DNA of 39,614 nt from Phycisphaera sp. GTDB taxonomy: Bacteria > Planctomycetota > Phycisphaerae > Phycisphaerales > Phycisphaeraceae. This document shows positions 9,201 through 16,346 of the stretch, one piece after another. The stretch is taken from positions 1-39,614 of the forward strand of contig JANQPR010000080.1 of NCBI GenBank assembly GCA_028285385.1, written 5' to 3'. The translations under genes were made by a program, and so were the position numbers. The notes under the pieces are model-generated. The model was not told the DNA's origin. It did no database searches and worked only from the letters and a program-made list of their open reading frames with translations. Positions within the stretch are counted from its first letter, which is position 1. Each line of letters begins with the position of its first letter.

Positions 9201-9700
9201 TCTGGCCGATAGCGCGCGTAGGCAGTTTCGGTGGAAGACGTCGACGCGAAACGGTACGGCACATCGCCGGCGTCGCCGTAGAAAACGGTCGCGCTGCTGT
9301 CGCTCCAGCTGCCGACGAACTCGACCCCCGCGTCGTCGTTGTCCAACACCACCTCGAACGGCTGATGCCCGACCGGACGCAGCGGCACAACCGTGGCCCC
9401 GGCGTTGAACAGGTAATCGGCCAGGAACGTCATCTGGTCCTGGTTGCCCAGATCCTCGATCATGCCGTTGAGGTTCGGCCGCTGAAACCCCCACGACCCG
9501 CTGCCGAGGTTGTTGGCGGTGTACCCGTGCCCGGCGTGGACGTAGACGATCTTGTCCGACAACGCGCCGTCGGGCTGAGCGCCCACGGGGACCAGCGGCG
9601 TGCTGGACAGCAGCACGCGCGGCTCCAGGCGTTGCAGTTGGGGGGCGCGTGGAGACGCCGCCGTGCCGGGCGGGCGTGGGGAAGTGCGGTCGGCCGGCAT
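6278..9700 (-). CDS. LEPR-XLL exported protein with split amidase_3, FN3, golvesin-like and dockerin domains
   Basis: The ATG at 9700 has GGAG eight bases upstream and gives 1140 residues; an upstream TTG at 9748 is less likely. Residues 25-33 read LEPRVLLSS, the LEPR-XLL motif near the N-terminus of many large planctomycete exported proteins. An N-acetylmuramoyl-L-alanine amidase (amidase_3) fold is recognisable in pieces: YVHAGHGY at about 53-60, SFHSNAGG at about 328-335 and VETGFHDN at about 416-423. The first and second pieces are separated by a golvesin-C-like beta domain at about 115-250. An FN3 domain (about 465-560), a Rossmann-like region (about 568-805), a second golvesin-like domain (about 808-940) and a dockerin-type pair of calcium loops (about 948-1004) follow. 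It probably binds or cuts peptidoglycan or a polymer at the cell surface. It lies 75 bases upstream of the HlyD-M50-SecA operon, which makes it a candidate client. Confidence 0.85.
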   Translation of the reverse strand: MPADRTSPRPPGTAASPRAPQLQRLEPRVLLSSTPLVPVGAQPDGALSDKIVYVHAGHGYTANNLGSGSWGFQRPNLNGMIEDLGNQDQMTFLADYLFNAGATVVPLRPVGHQPFEVVLDNDDAGVEFVGSWSDSSATVFYGDAGDVPYRFASTSSTETAYARYRPDLPAEGRYPVYAWTRYGSDRAGDQLYRVHHSGGTTEVTVNHRRVGNGLVYLGTYHFDRGTEGYVDISNRSSESGRVVIADMIRFGNGVGDIDRGGGTSGLLREDEAGLYWVQWHVDRSQGIPTSEYRTSSADSSATVSLSPRYAEYMNRSTDGSLSDRVFVSFHSNAGGGSARGVLALLNGNNRPSAATPNQFLLANTLGREVNDDLVAQNGSFEHNWFNRSVVTLDRSDIEFGEINNERINNEFDATIVETGFHDNVQDAQMLRDPKVRDAIARATYQGVVKYFNAVDGGATPVVMLPGTAQNLRAEPGSIDGTVTLNWDPPAVNGHNGDAPTGYRVYVSTDGRGFDGGTFVPGGTTTGTTISGLAVSEGVHYFRVAAVNAGGESLTPDTVAATPYDAEQRVLIVNGFDRLDRFLAVKQPIGGSTTDRVRPAFMNSRDYAVEHGQAIEAWAPRGLAVATAQNENLTDADVLLNGYDAVVWISGEESSADETFGVLEQGLMAAYLNQGGKLFVSGAEIGWDLDLLNNGRSFYNNTLRADYVSDDANSYTAAGEAASIFEGVSLEFDDGTFVYDANFADVINPSSGSTLAMRYGTGGGAAIQFNEQLVMLGFPFETILDAQDRADVMGAALEYFGLDAGLTRFELLLDNDDPSVYTESDAQEWATLAGGFNGGTYRLADFPSASALVQWAGTLPVDGAYELQVHVPEVIDAATEVSYLFVAADGAKLISLNQAVDGGDWRSLGVYDMDAGPSTVFLNAGAAASSGLIAADAIRWRTAIDNLTPGDADLDGDVDFADAVTLQRSIINGVAGDATWHDGDFDFDGDVDNADIGLLVANYQGRSLAPVPLTPPESVLALRDADLRVLSDGERIDPGSAGALASAFGVSLSAPAFPDPSPNQSVVSRRGAPTARQPLSVAIPEANADTLANDPAYDVAASADAEPARQAVARNRAGLGVVRPRVTSQLVEPPSEDERLG

Positions 9701-9768
9701 CTTGTCCACTCCATAGGCGTGAAACGACCCGCAACGGGCGAACGACAACCGTCGCGGCTTGGATTCAT

Positions 9769-9774
9769 ATTCTA
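9769..9774 (-). promoter_or_regulatory. Possible -10 element of the LEPR-XLL gene
   Basis: A TAGAAT hexamer on the minus strand lies about 70 bases before the ATG at 9700, in an unusually AT-rich patch. No good TTGACA-like -35 element is visible 16-18 bases further upstream, so this is a weak call. Confidence 0.22.
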
Positions 9775-9847
9775 GAACGTTTGACCCCGAAAGCCAGAAA
9801 AACGGCCTAATGCTCCAGAAAACGTGTCATCGGGCCACCGGGCTCCA

Positions 9848-11284
9848 TCAACCCCGCTTGACCCCGACGCACATCAGCGCCGTCCGCCAGAGCACGTACA
9901 GGTCCATCTTCCACGAGACGTTCTCGACGTACTCGATGTCGTACTGGATCCACTCCTGGAAGTCTTTGCCGTCCTCGCGGGACCGGCTGACCTGCCAGAG
10001 CCCGGTGACGCCGGGGCGGACGGAGAGGCGGGCCTCGCGCCACGCCGGGCAGTACTGGTTCTCTTTGTACGGGCTGGGGCGCGGGCCGACGACGGACATG
10101 TGGCCCATGAACACGTTGAAGAACTGCGGCAGCTCGTCGAGGTTGGACTTGCGGAGGAAGTTGCCGACCTTCGTGATCCGCGGGTCGTTCTTCATGAAGA
10201 ACTGCGGGCCGTCGGCGAGGTTGGCGTTCTCGGCGATCAGCTTCTGCTTGATCTCCTCGGCGTTGTTGTACATCGTGCGGAACTTCCAGCAGCGGAACTC
10301 CTTGCCGCCCATGGACTCACGCACGTGGCCGAAGAAGAACGGCCGGCCGTCCTCAATGAAGATCGCCAGCATGATCAACGGGTAAAGCACCAGCGTGCCC
10401 AGCCCGAACACCAGCGCGAACAGGATGTCGAACGCGCGTTTGCTCCCGCGCTGCAGCGTCGAGAGCGTGCGTGTCTTCACCGGGCCGACGAGCACGTCGG
10501 TGGGCTCGATGCTGTTCCACTCGAGGCGCTCGACACTCGGCCTTGCCTCGGGCGCGTCCCACAACACCGCGGGCCCGACGACCGACGCAACGCCGTCCAG
10601 TCGTCGCCCACTACCGACCCACACCGGGCCGACGAACCGCGTGCCGTTGCTCGGCGAGCCGGCGGCGTCGCCCCAGGCCTGGTCGTTGAGCCGGGCGGCG
10701 CGGGTGATCGTCGCGTCGGGGCGCTTCCACATCGAGACGAGCTCGCGGACGAACTCCATGACCTCGTGCGACTCGCCTGCGTCGAAGACGTGGCCCTTCA
10801 CCGACAGCGTGGTGCGGTGGTTCGGGTCAATGGTGTGCCGGAGGTTCCGCCAGCCGCTGCGTGGGTCGCTCGCCTGCTGCCACGCGATCGCGAGGTCCCG
10901 GTGCGGCGTGAGCGCGACCCGGCCGAGCCGCCAGTCCGACGCGCCGTAGACGCGCTCAAACTTCTGGAACCGGTCGTGCTTGTCGGTGATGACGCGCTCG
11001 CGGTATCCCTGGTCCCGGGTGTTGTGCAGCCGGACGAAGAGCACCTTCGGCTTGAGCCAGGACAGCGTGTCGACGATCTGCTGCAGCCGGAAGATGGACA
11101 GGCAGTGCCGGTCGGCCAAGAGGTACAGCTCGGCGTCCCTGGCGAGCTCGATCGGCTCGCCCTGCCGGACGACCTGCACCCCGCGGGCCGCCCAGAAGCG
11201 GTCGTGCAGCTGCAGCGCGTCCAAGCCCCACACCGTGTGGGTGCGGACGGGGTCGGCGACCGGCTCCTTGACGTTGCTGATCAT
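9848..11284 (-). CDS. Undecaprenyl-phosphate sugar transferase with nucleotidyltransferase/beta-helix-like N-terminus
   Basis: Residues about 280-475 of 478 are a bacterial sugar transferase (PF02397 family): a hydrophobic or re-entrant helix at 285-310, KFRTM at 334-338, SNLDELPQ at 380-387 and VVGPRPSPY at 398-406. Such enzymes start surface polysaccharide synthesis by placing a sugar-1-phosphate on undecaprenyl phosphate at the inner membrane. The first ~270 residues lack the usual four or five membrane helices. They include FVGPVWVGSGRRL and VVGPAVLWD at about 217-242, which look like a few left-handed beta-helix turns, preceded by a region that could be a worn nucleotidyltransferase fold. 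The gene lies 97 bases after the Wzz/kinase gene, with a terminator-like hairpin between them. The enzyme family is sure; the N-terminal assignment is tentative. Confidence 0.9.
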   Translation of the reverse strand: MISNVKEPVADPVRTHTVWGLDALQLHDRFWAARGVQVVRQGEPIELARDAELYLLADRHCLSIFRLQQIVDTLSWLKPKVLFVRLHNTRDQGYRERVITDKHDRFQKFERVYGASDWRLGRVALTPHRDLAIAWQQASDPRSGWRNLRHTIDPNHRTTLSVKGHVFDAGESHEVMEFVRELVSMWKRPDATITRAARLNDQAWGDAAGSPSNGTRFVGPVWVGSGRRLDGVASVVGPAVLWDAPEARPSVERLEWNSIEPTDVLVGPVKTRTLSTLQRGSKRAFDILFALVFGLGTLVLYPLIMLAIFIEDGRPFFFGHVRESMGGKEFRCWKFRTMYNNAEEIKQKLIAENANLADGPQFFMKNDPRITKVGNFLRKSNLDELPQFFNVFMGHMSVVGPRPSPYKENQYCPAWREARLSVRPGVTGLWQVSRSREDGKDFQEWIQYDIEYVENVSWKMDLYVLWRTALMCVGVKRG

Positions 11285-11348
11285 GACGCAACAAGTTTAT
11301 CGGCCGCCGAGGGCGAACCCTAACGCAAAAGAACGCGAAAAATCGCTT

Positions 11349-11376
11349 GCCCCGAGCAAAACCGTTGAGTCGGGGC
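11349..11376 (-). terminator. Terminator or attenuator hairpin after the Wzz/kinase gene
   Basis: On the minus strand, four bases after the TAA of the Wzz/kinase gene, a 7-bp stem GCCCCGA / TCGGGGC encloses a 14-base loop. A short A/T-containing tail with a run of five T follows. The next gene starts only 64 bases further on, so this could be an intrinsic terminator or a partial attenuator that lowers sugar transferase expression. Confidence 0.5.
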
Positions 11377-11380
11377 CACG

Positions 11381-13771
11381 TTAAGCCGCGTGCCCGTTGC
11401 TGCTGGCGCCGACCAGTTCGCGGTTGCCGCCGCGCTGGGGTGAGTTGCGTAGCGCCGCCGCCGGGCCGTAGGTCGCGACCGCCGACCCGAGCGGGCCGAA
11501 CCGGGCCGCCGCCGCAGGGTCGACCTGAATCGACGCCTGACCGCGCCGGTCCTGCGATACCATCGAGCCGTAGGACGTCTCGCCGAGGTCCGCTTCAAGG
11601 GCGTGGTTGAAGACGATGCCGACGACGCGTGCACCGACGCTCTGCAGGTGTTCGAGCGAGCGGCTGGCGACGCCCTTGGAGTCGCCGCGGGAGACGATCA
11701 GCACCGTGCCGTCGGCCTCGGCGCCGGCCATCGACGCCTCGAGCGAGCCGAGCACCGGGCCGGTGTCAACCAGCACGATGTCGTAGGCCTCACGGGCGGC
11801 GGAGAGCATGCCCCGCAGCGTCTTGGGCGAGAGGAGGCCCGCGTCCTCCGGTCGGGCGTTGCCGACGGGCAGCACATGCAGCCGGGGGATGCCCGTCTCG
11901 GCGACGCACTCTTCGAGATCCGCGCCGTTGCAGGCATCGAGGATGCCCAGCGATGCGTCGGACCGCCGGCGAGCAAGTTTCTCGGCCTCGTCTCGCGACA
12001 GCGCGCCGATCTCGATCAGCGCGTCCATCAGGTTGATGCCCTTGCGGATCGCGACCGACTCGGCCTCGTTCAGGTGTTCGACGGACACCCGGCCGTCTTC
12101 CTTCACGACCTCGTCGAACGGCCGGTTCACGACCGCGCCCAAGCGACGCGTCAGCCCGGCGCCGACGATGTCGCCGTCGATCAGCAAGACCTTGTTACCC
12201 GACGCGGAGAACGACAACCCGAGCGCCACGGTCAGCGAGCTCTTGCCCGATCCGGCGGCGGGCCCGGTGATGGAGAACACGCGGGTGTTCGGGCCGGAGA
12301 TCTGCAGCAGGGTGCGGATGTGGTTGACCGCGTGGGCGGCGCGCTCGGCCTGATCCGGGTCGGCGAGGTCGTCCGGCAGCGACGGCAGCACGCCGAGCAT
12401 GCGGACGTCGCGCATCCCGTTCTTGGCATCGGCGGCGTGACGCAGACGCGAGTCGAGCAGGCCCACGAGCACGACCAGCGCGACGCCGAACCCGCCGCCG
12501 CCGACCAGCCCGACCGCCGCGAGCTTCGCGCGCTTGCTGGCGTTGCTGGGCTCATCGGGCTCGACGGCGTAGGCCTCGATCTGCACGCGTTCACGCAGGG
12601 CCTTGCCGTTCTGGATCGTGCGGAACTTCTCGTCCTCGGCCCGGGCCGTGCGGTCACGGACGGTGCCGAGTTGGCTGGCGAACTCGCTGATCGAGTTGAG
12701 CATCTGGTCCTTGCTCTCGATCTCCCGGTCGAGGTCGTCGACCTGTTCCTTGAGTTTCTGCGCGGCGGCCATCAGCTGCATGAGCTGGCTGTTGCCGAAG
12801 GTGGGCGTGTCGCCGCTGCGGACCTGCTCGAGGTACTTCTGCTTCAAGGCTTGGAGCGTCTTAATTTCGGCGCGGAGGTTGCGGACGTCGCGGTGGTTCT
12901 GGCCGTAACCCTGGGCGAGGTAGGTGTCGACGCTCGCCTCCCGCTCGGCGATCTGTTCGTCGTACTCCATCGCCGTCGGGTCCTGGAACTCTTCGAGCCC
13001 GGGCGTGGTGCTGTCGGCGGCGCGGCGGATCGAGGCGATCGCGGCCTCGGTGTCGTTGAGGTCTTCCTGCCGGGCGATCAGCTGGTCGTTGAGAGCGGCG
13101 AGTCGTTCGCGGAAGATAGTCTCGTCGGTCTTGAGCCGTTGGTTGATCTGGTTGATCAGCGACAGTTCCTCGGCCTTGAGCTGCGCGATGGTTGTGTTGA
13201 GTTCGCCGATGTTTCGGTCGGTGCGTTCGGCCTCCTGCTGCCGGAAGAAGTCTTGGTACGCCCGCAACGTCGCGTTGGCCCCGGCGGCGGCGACGACCGG
13301 GTCGTCATGGGTGAAAAGCAGGAAGATGTTGGTGCTGTTGCGGGGGATCTCGGCGCCCAGCGCGTCCTTGAAGTCGCCGGTCGTCAGGGGCTCGATACCG
13401 GCCTCGCTGACGGTCTGCCGCCAGAGGTCGCTGGCGATCGCGCGCTTGGCGACTTCGCTCGAGGTCATCGCGGCGGCCTGCCGTTCGAGGAACGCGCCGA
13501 ACATGCGGGGCACGTCCCGGGTGTCGCGGTCGATCATCGGCCCGTCGAGTTCGGCCTCGACCTTGATCACGCCTTGGCCCATGTACTCCGGGGTCTCGCT
13601 GAAATAGCCGACCACGGCCCCGGCCGAGCCGAGGATCAGCGCCAGCAAGACCGCCCAGTGCAGCCGGCCACGGAACAGCGCGATCACCTGCTCGCGGCGG
13701 CGGCGCGCTTCTTCCTCGGCCAAGGCGAACTCAGCGGGGGGCAGGGGTTGGGCGTTGGGGTCCGAACTCAT
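11381..13771 (-). CDS. Wzz-type polysaccharide co-polymerase fused to BY-kinase-like ATPase
   Basis: From the ATG at 13771 (AAGGGGAG lies about 10 bases upstream) the protein has 796 residues; a GTG at 13792 is the alternative. Membrane helices at about 39-57 and 417-437 bracket a periplasmic region with long coiled coils (about 185-390), typical of Wzz/PCP-2a proteins that set polysaccharide chain length. The cytoplasmic part has Walker A GPAAGSGKSS (about 503-512), Walker A' LLIDGDIVG (about 529-537) and Walker B DIVLVDTGP (about 664-672), as in bacterial tyrosine kinases. A segment of about 60 residues (about 548-610) is inserted between A' and B. The C-tail lacks the usual tyrosine cluster, with only two isolated tyrosines after Walker B. 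It probably works with the sugar transferase in exopolysaccharide assembly. Confidence 0.9.
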   Translation of the reverse strand: MSSDPNAQPLPPAEFALAEEEARRRREQVIALFRGRLHWAVLLALILGSAGAVVGYFSETPEYMGQGVIKVEAELDGPMIDRDTRDVPRMFGAFLERQAAAMTSSEVAKRAIASDLWRQTVSEAGIEPLTTGDFKDALGAEIPRNSTNIFLLFTHDDPVVAAAGANATLRAYQDFFRQQEAERTDRNIGELNTTIAQLKAEELSLINQINQRLKTDETIFRERLAALNDQLIARQEDLNDTEAAIASIRRAADSTTPGLEEFQDPTAMEYDEQIAEREASVDTYLAQGYGQNHRDVRNLRAEIKTLQALKQKYLEQVRSGDTPTFGNSQLMQLMAAAQKLKEQVDDLDREIESKDQMLNSISEFASQLGTVRDRTARAEDEKFRTIQNGKALRERVQIEAYAVEPDEPSNASKRAKLAAVGLVGGGGFGVALVVLVGLLDSRLRHAADAKNGMRDVRMLGVLPSLPDDLADPDQAERAAHAVNHIRTLLQISGPNTRVFSITGPAAGSGKSSLTVALGLSFSASGNKVLLIDGDIVGAGLTRRLGAVVNRPFDEVVKEDGRVSVEHLNEAESVAIRKGINLMDALIEIGALSRDEAEKLARRRSDASLGILDACNGADLEECVAETGIPRLHVLPVGNARPEDAGLLSPKTLRGMLSAAREAYDIVLVDTGPVLGSLEASMAGAEADGTVLIVSRGDSKGVASRSLEHLQSVGARVVGIVFNHALEADLGETSYGSMVSQDRRGQASIQVDPAAAARFGPLGSAVATYGPAAALRNSPQRGGNRELVGASSNGHAA

Positions 13772-14200
13772 GTGGGCGTCACTCCCCTTCACTCGTCGCC
13801 GGCGGTCGGGCTCGGCCGGGTCTAGTCGTACCCATCCTCGGACTCATCGGCACGGCAGCGGGCCGGTCTCGATCAGGCTGGGGTCGGGCACGTGGCGGTG
13901 GGGTCAGCAGACGGCGATCCTTGGTACGCGGTCGGGGCCGGCGGGTTTGGGCCTCGTCGGGTGAAAATCGCGGTCCGATCAGCGCGTGCGGGCACCGCTC
14001 GGGCGGCCGGCTCCTCCGCGAAGCCGAACCTCGACCTGCACTGCATCTTCGGCCGAATAGCTGCCGCGGTTCATCCTGACCCGGCGGAAGCCCCTCGCAG
14101 GACACGGATTATACGCGGCCACGCCCCAAACCCGACCCGGTTCTTCGGTCCGGTCGGCGTCCCCATCGGTTACATCCAATCCCCGCCGTCCCCGGCACGG
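13772..14200 (-). other. Long untranslated leader or gap upstream of the Wzz/kinase gene
   Basis: There are 429 bases between the degenerate nucleotidyltransferase stop and the Wzz/kinase start. I see no convincing gene. A 31-codon open frame at 13979-14074 is Arg/Gly-rich with no Shine-Dalgarno sequence. The only regulatory signal is a TATAAT hexamer near the upstream end, which would give a leader of about 330 bases. Confidence 0.5.
14108..14113 (-). promoter_or_regulatory. Candidate -10 box for the Wzz/kinase operon
   Basis: A perfect TATAAT on the minus strand stands out in GC-rich surroundings. No TTGACA-like hexamer is found 16-18 bases upstream, so it may be a chance match or use a different -35. 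Confidence 0.33.
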
Positions 14201-15172
14201 TCAGTACACCCGACCCATCACGACGCGGTCGACCCGCCGCTCGCCCCGACCGACCACCGCCCCCGGGCACACGACGCTGCGGACCACGACCGCCCCGGGC
14301 TCCACACGGGCCCCGGAGAGGACGACCGAGTCGTGCACAATGGCCTGGTCGTCGATGATCGTGCCGCCCTCGATCACCGCGAAGCTGGCCTGCCAGTCCT
14401 CGGCGAACGGGCTGTCGTCGATCAGCCGACCGGTGCGTTGATGGTGGTAGATCCGCAGGGTTTCGAGGTAAGACGAGAGCGTCCGCAAGGACCGGGTGGT
14501 GGGTCTGGGTGTCCGTGCGACACGGACGCCAAACCGCTTGGCGATCTCGGGCATCGCCTGCTCATTGAGGTCCACGAACCCGACCGGGTTGATCGCCCGC
14601 AGGCACCCGCATCGCAGCAGCATGATCCCGCTGGGCGTGCCGTCCGGCTCGGCCACGATGGTCACGTCGGCGGCGGCGTTGGCGTGTTCCTCGAGGGATT
14701 CGGCGATCGGCGCGAACGGCAACTGAGAGCCGTGCAGCACCAGCAGCCGGGCGTCGTCGCCGTACTCCCGCGCCAGGTCGGAAAGCAACCCGCCGGTGCC
14801 GCGGTAAGCGGAGGGGTCGCGCTCAACGCGGAGCGAAAGGTGGTGCGTATCCCGGCCGGCGGTGTCGAGTTGAGCCGACTGGTCCACCATGATGCGGACG
14901 GGCAGGTCTTGGAGCCCGGCCCGCTGGGCGACAAGATCGAGTTGATCGCACCACTCGTGCAAGACCGTGCGGTTCACGGACACGGGCATCTCGAGCGGGC
15001 TGCGGCCGGTCGCTTTGCGGAGCTGGTTGGCCCGGACGCTGCCGGCAAGCATGACCACCGCTTGTAGATTCCGCAGCGCCGAGTGCAGGCGGCGCGACGA
15101 CGACTCCGCCGCAGCGCGGGTTGTCCCTAGATCGTGCGTCGGCGCGTGCTGGTCCTGGATCGGAGCGCTCAT
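14201..15172 (-). CDS. Degenerate NDP-sugar nucleotidyltransferase-like protein with beta-helix tail
   Basis: This 323-residue protein starts like a sugar nucleotidyltransferase (QAVVMLAGSVRANQL at about 37-51, then SPLEMPV and TVLHEWCDQL). The nucleotide-binding signature GGxGTRLxPLT is replaced by AGSVRANQLRKATGRS, so the usual Gly-rich loop and Arg are lost. The C-terminus (about 265-323: GGTIIDDQAIVHDSVVLSGARVEPGAVV) has hexapeptide repeats of a left-handed beta-helix, as in GlmU or mannose-1-phosphate guanylyltransferases. It may bind a sugar nucleotide without turning it over, or act as a scaffold or regulator. It lies between the WecG-type glycosyltransferase and the Wzz/kinase gene, consistent with a polysaccharide role. 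A GAGG lies about 10 bases before the ATG. Confidence 0.7.
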   Translation of the reverse strand: MSAPIQDQHAPTHDLGTTRAAAESSSRRLHSALRNLQAVVMLAGSVRANQLRKATGRSPLEMPVSVNRTVLHEWCDQLDLVAQRAGLQDLPVRIMVDQSAQLDTAGRDTHHLSLRVERDPSAYRGTGGLLSDLAREYGDDARLLVLHGSQLPFAPIAESLEEHANAAADVTIVAEPDGTPSGIMLLRCGCLRAINPVGFVDLNEQAMPEIAKRFGVRVARTPRPTTRSLRTLSSYLETLRIYHHQRTGRLIDDSPFAEDWQASFAVIEGGTIIDDQAIVHDSVVLSGARVEPGAVVVRSVVCPGAVVGRGERRVDRVVMGRVY

Positions 15173-15373
15173 CCCGTCTCACCCTCGTTCGTCGCTTCGG
15201 CGGCCGCAAACGCTGAGGTTTGGGGTGGGGCCGGCTTCCGGTCGGCCCCCGCCGAGTGTCCCTTCCTATCGGCCACGGGCCCGGGCTCGCTTGCCCAATC
15301 GCCGGTGTCCGCTCCACCGCTGGCCGTCCGTGCGTCCCGGTCGCTTGATCAGCAAGCCGTGGTTGCGACGCCC

Positions 15374-16255
15374 TCACCCCCCGTGCCCACCCCGGAGACG
15401 TGTTACCACTGCCCATGCTACCAGACCGGCCGCAAAAGGCAGCCCTTCAATCAGGTACCGCCGGGCCAGGCGCCTCGGCTCCTGCACCATCCGGTGGACC
15501 CACTCCAGCCCGGCCTTCTGCATCCAGACCGGTGCCCGGTTGACCTGCCCGGTGATGAAGCTCAGCGTGATCCCCACGCCCAGCCACCACGCCCCGGGCA
15601 ACACGCCCTCGGACCGCAGGCGACGGATCAACTTCTCCTGCTTAGGCGAGCCCAGCGCGACCAGCACGATGTCGGCCCCGCTGTCGGCCAGCTTGGTCCG
15701 GATCGCGTCCATCTCGGCCGGGTCGTTCTCGAACCCCATCGGCGGGCAGTGCGTCCCGGCAACCCGCAGATCGGGGTGTTGTTCCAGCAACTTCTCCGCC
15801 GCTTGGTCGGCCACGCCCGGGTTCCCGCCCAATAGGAAGAGCGACCGCCCCGCCGCCGCCGCCGCCGCCCGCCCCGCCAGTTCCGGCGTCAGCGACGAAC
15901 CCGCGACCCGCTCTGGCACGGGTCGGCCCGCCAACCGCGCCGCCCACACCAACGGCGTGCCGTCCGCCACTACCAGGTCCGCCTCGTCCAGCATGGCCCG
16001 GAACTCGGCGTCCCGCGTCGCCCGACGGAGATGGTCCAGGTTCGACGTCACCACCCAGCCGCCACGGCCCGCGTCCAGCGAACCAAAGATGTGATCGATG
16101 GCCCCGGCTTGCGTCAGCGCGTCAAACAACACGCCACGCAGCTCCACGCGATTCGCCGGCGACTCGGCCTGCGGGTTCCCCGCACCCGGCGTCGGATGGG
16201 ATGGCGACGGCGCTTCGGCCGGGCTGGGCTCCATCATGCTCAAACTCGCGGGCAT
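15374..16255 (-). CDS. WecG/TagA/CpsF family glycosyltransferase
   Basis: This 293-residue protein belongs to GT26. Recognisable features are VVTSNLDHLRRATRD (about 68-82), LVVADGTPLVWAARLAGRPVP (about 94-114, with the conserved Asp and Thr), LFLLGGNPGV and LVALGSPKQEKLI (about 199-211). The family transfers a sugar such as N-acetylmannosamine or a uronate to an undecaprenyl-linked intermediate on the cytoplasmic side of the membrane. The Pro/Ala-rich first ~35 residues are probably disordered, and the C-terminus has an amphipathic or hydrophobic segment (AAGLVAWAVVTRL). GGAGG lies about nine bases before the ATG at 16255. It probably adds the second or a later sugar after the sugar transferase encoded downstream in this region. 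Confidence 0.92.
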   Translation of the reverse strand: MPASLSMMEPSPAEAPSPSHPTPGAGNPQAESPANRVELRGVLFDALTQAGAIDHIFGSLDAGRGGWVVTSNLDHLRRATRDAEFRAMLDEADLVVADGTPLVWAARLAGRPVPERVAGSSLTPELAGRAAAAAAGRSLFLLGGNPGVADQAAEKLLEQHPDLRVAGTHCPPMGFENDPAEMDAIRTKLADSGADIVLVALGSPKQEKLIRRLRSEGVLPGAWWLGVGITLSFITGQVNRAPVWMQKAGLEWVHRMVQEPRRLARRYLIEGLPFAAGLVAWAVVTRLRGGHGG

Positions 16256-16310
16256 CCCTGACCCCTCCCCTCAACGCGTGACACCAGAACCGCTCCCGGA
16301 TCAGCCTCAT

Positions 16311-16336
16311 CGGCAAACCCGGGGCTTGGCTTGCCG
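16311..16336 (-). terminator. Hairpin after the SGNH hydrolase gene
   Basis: A 9-bp stem with one G-T pair (16311-16319 with 16328-16336, loop of 8) lies 11 bases past the stop of the SGNH gene. No T-run follows, so intrinsic termination is only possible. It may stabilise the 3' end or work with Rho. Confidence 0.35.
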
Positions 16337-16346
16337 TTTACGCAGA

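Noticed and set aside
9701..9748. Upstream TTG start for the LEPR-XLL protein
   Set aside because: The ATG at 9700 has a well-placed GGAG and the added residues are not like a signal sequence.
13979..14074. A 31-codon minus-strand frame in the leader of the Wzz/kinase gene
   Set aside because: It is Arg/Gly-rich with no Shine-Dalgarno sequence and no resemblance to a known leader peptide.
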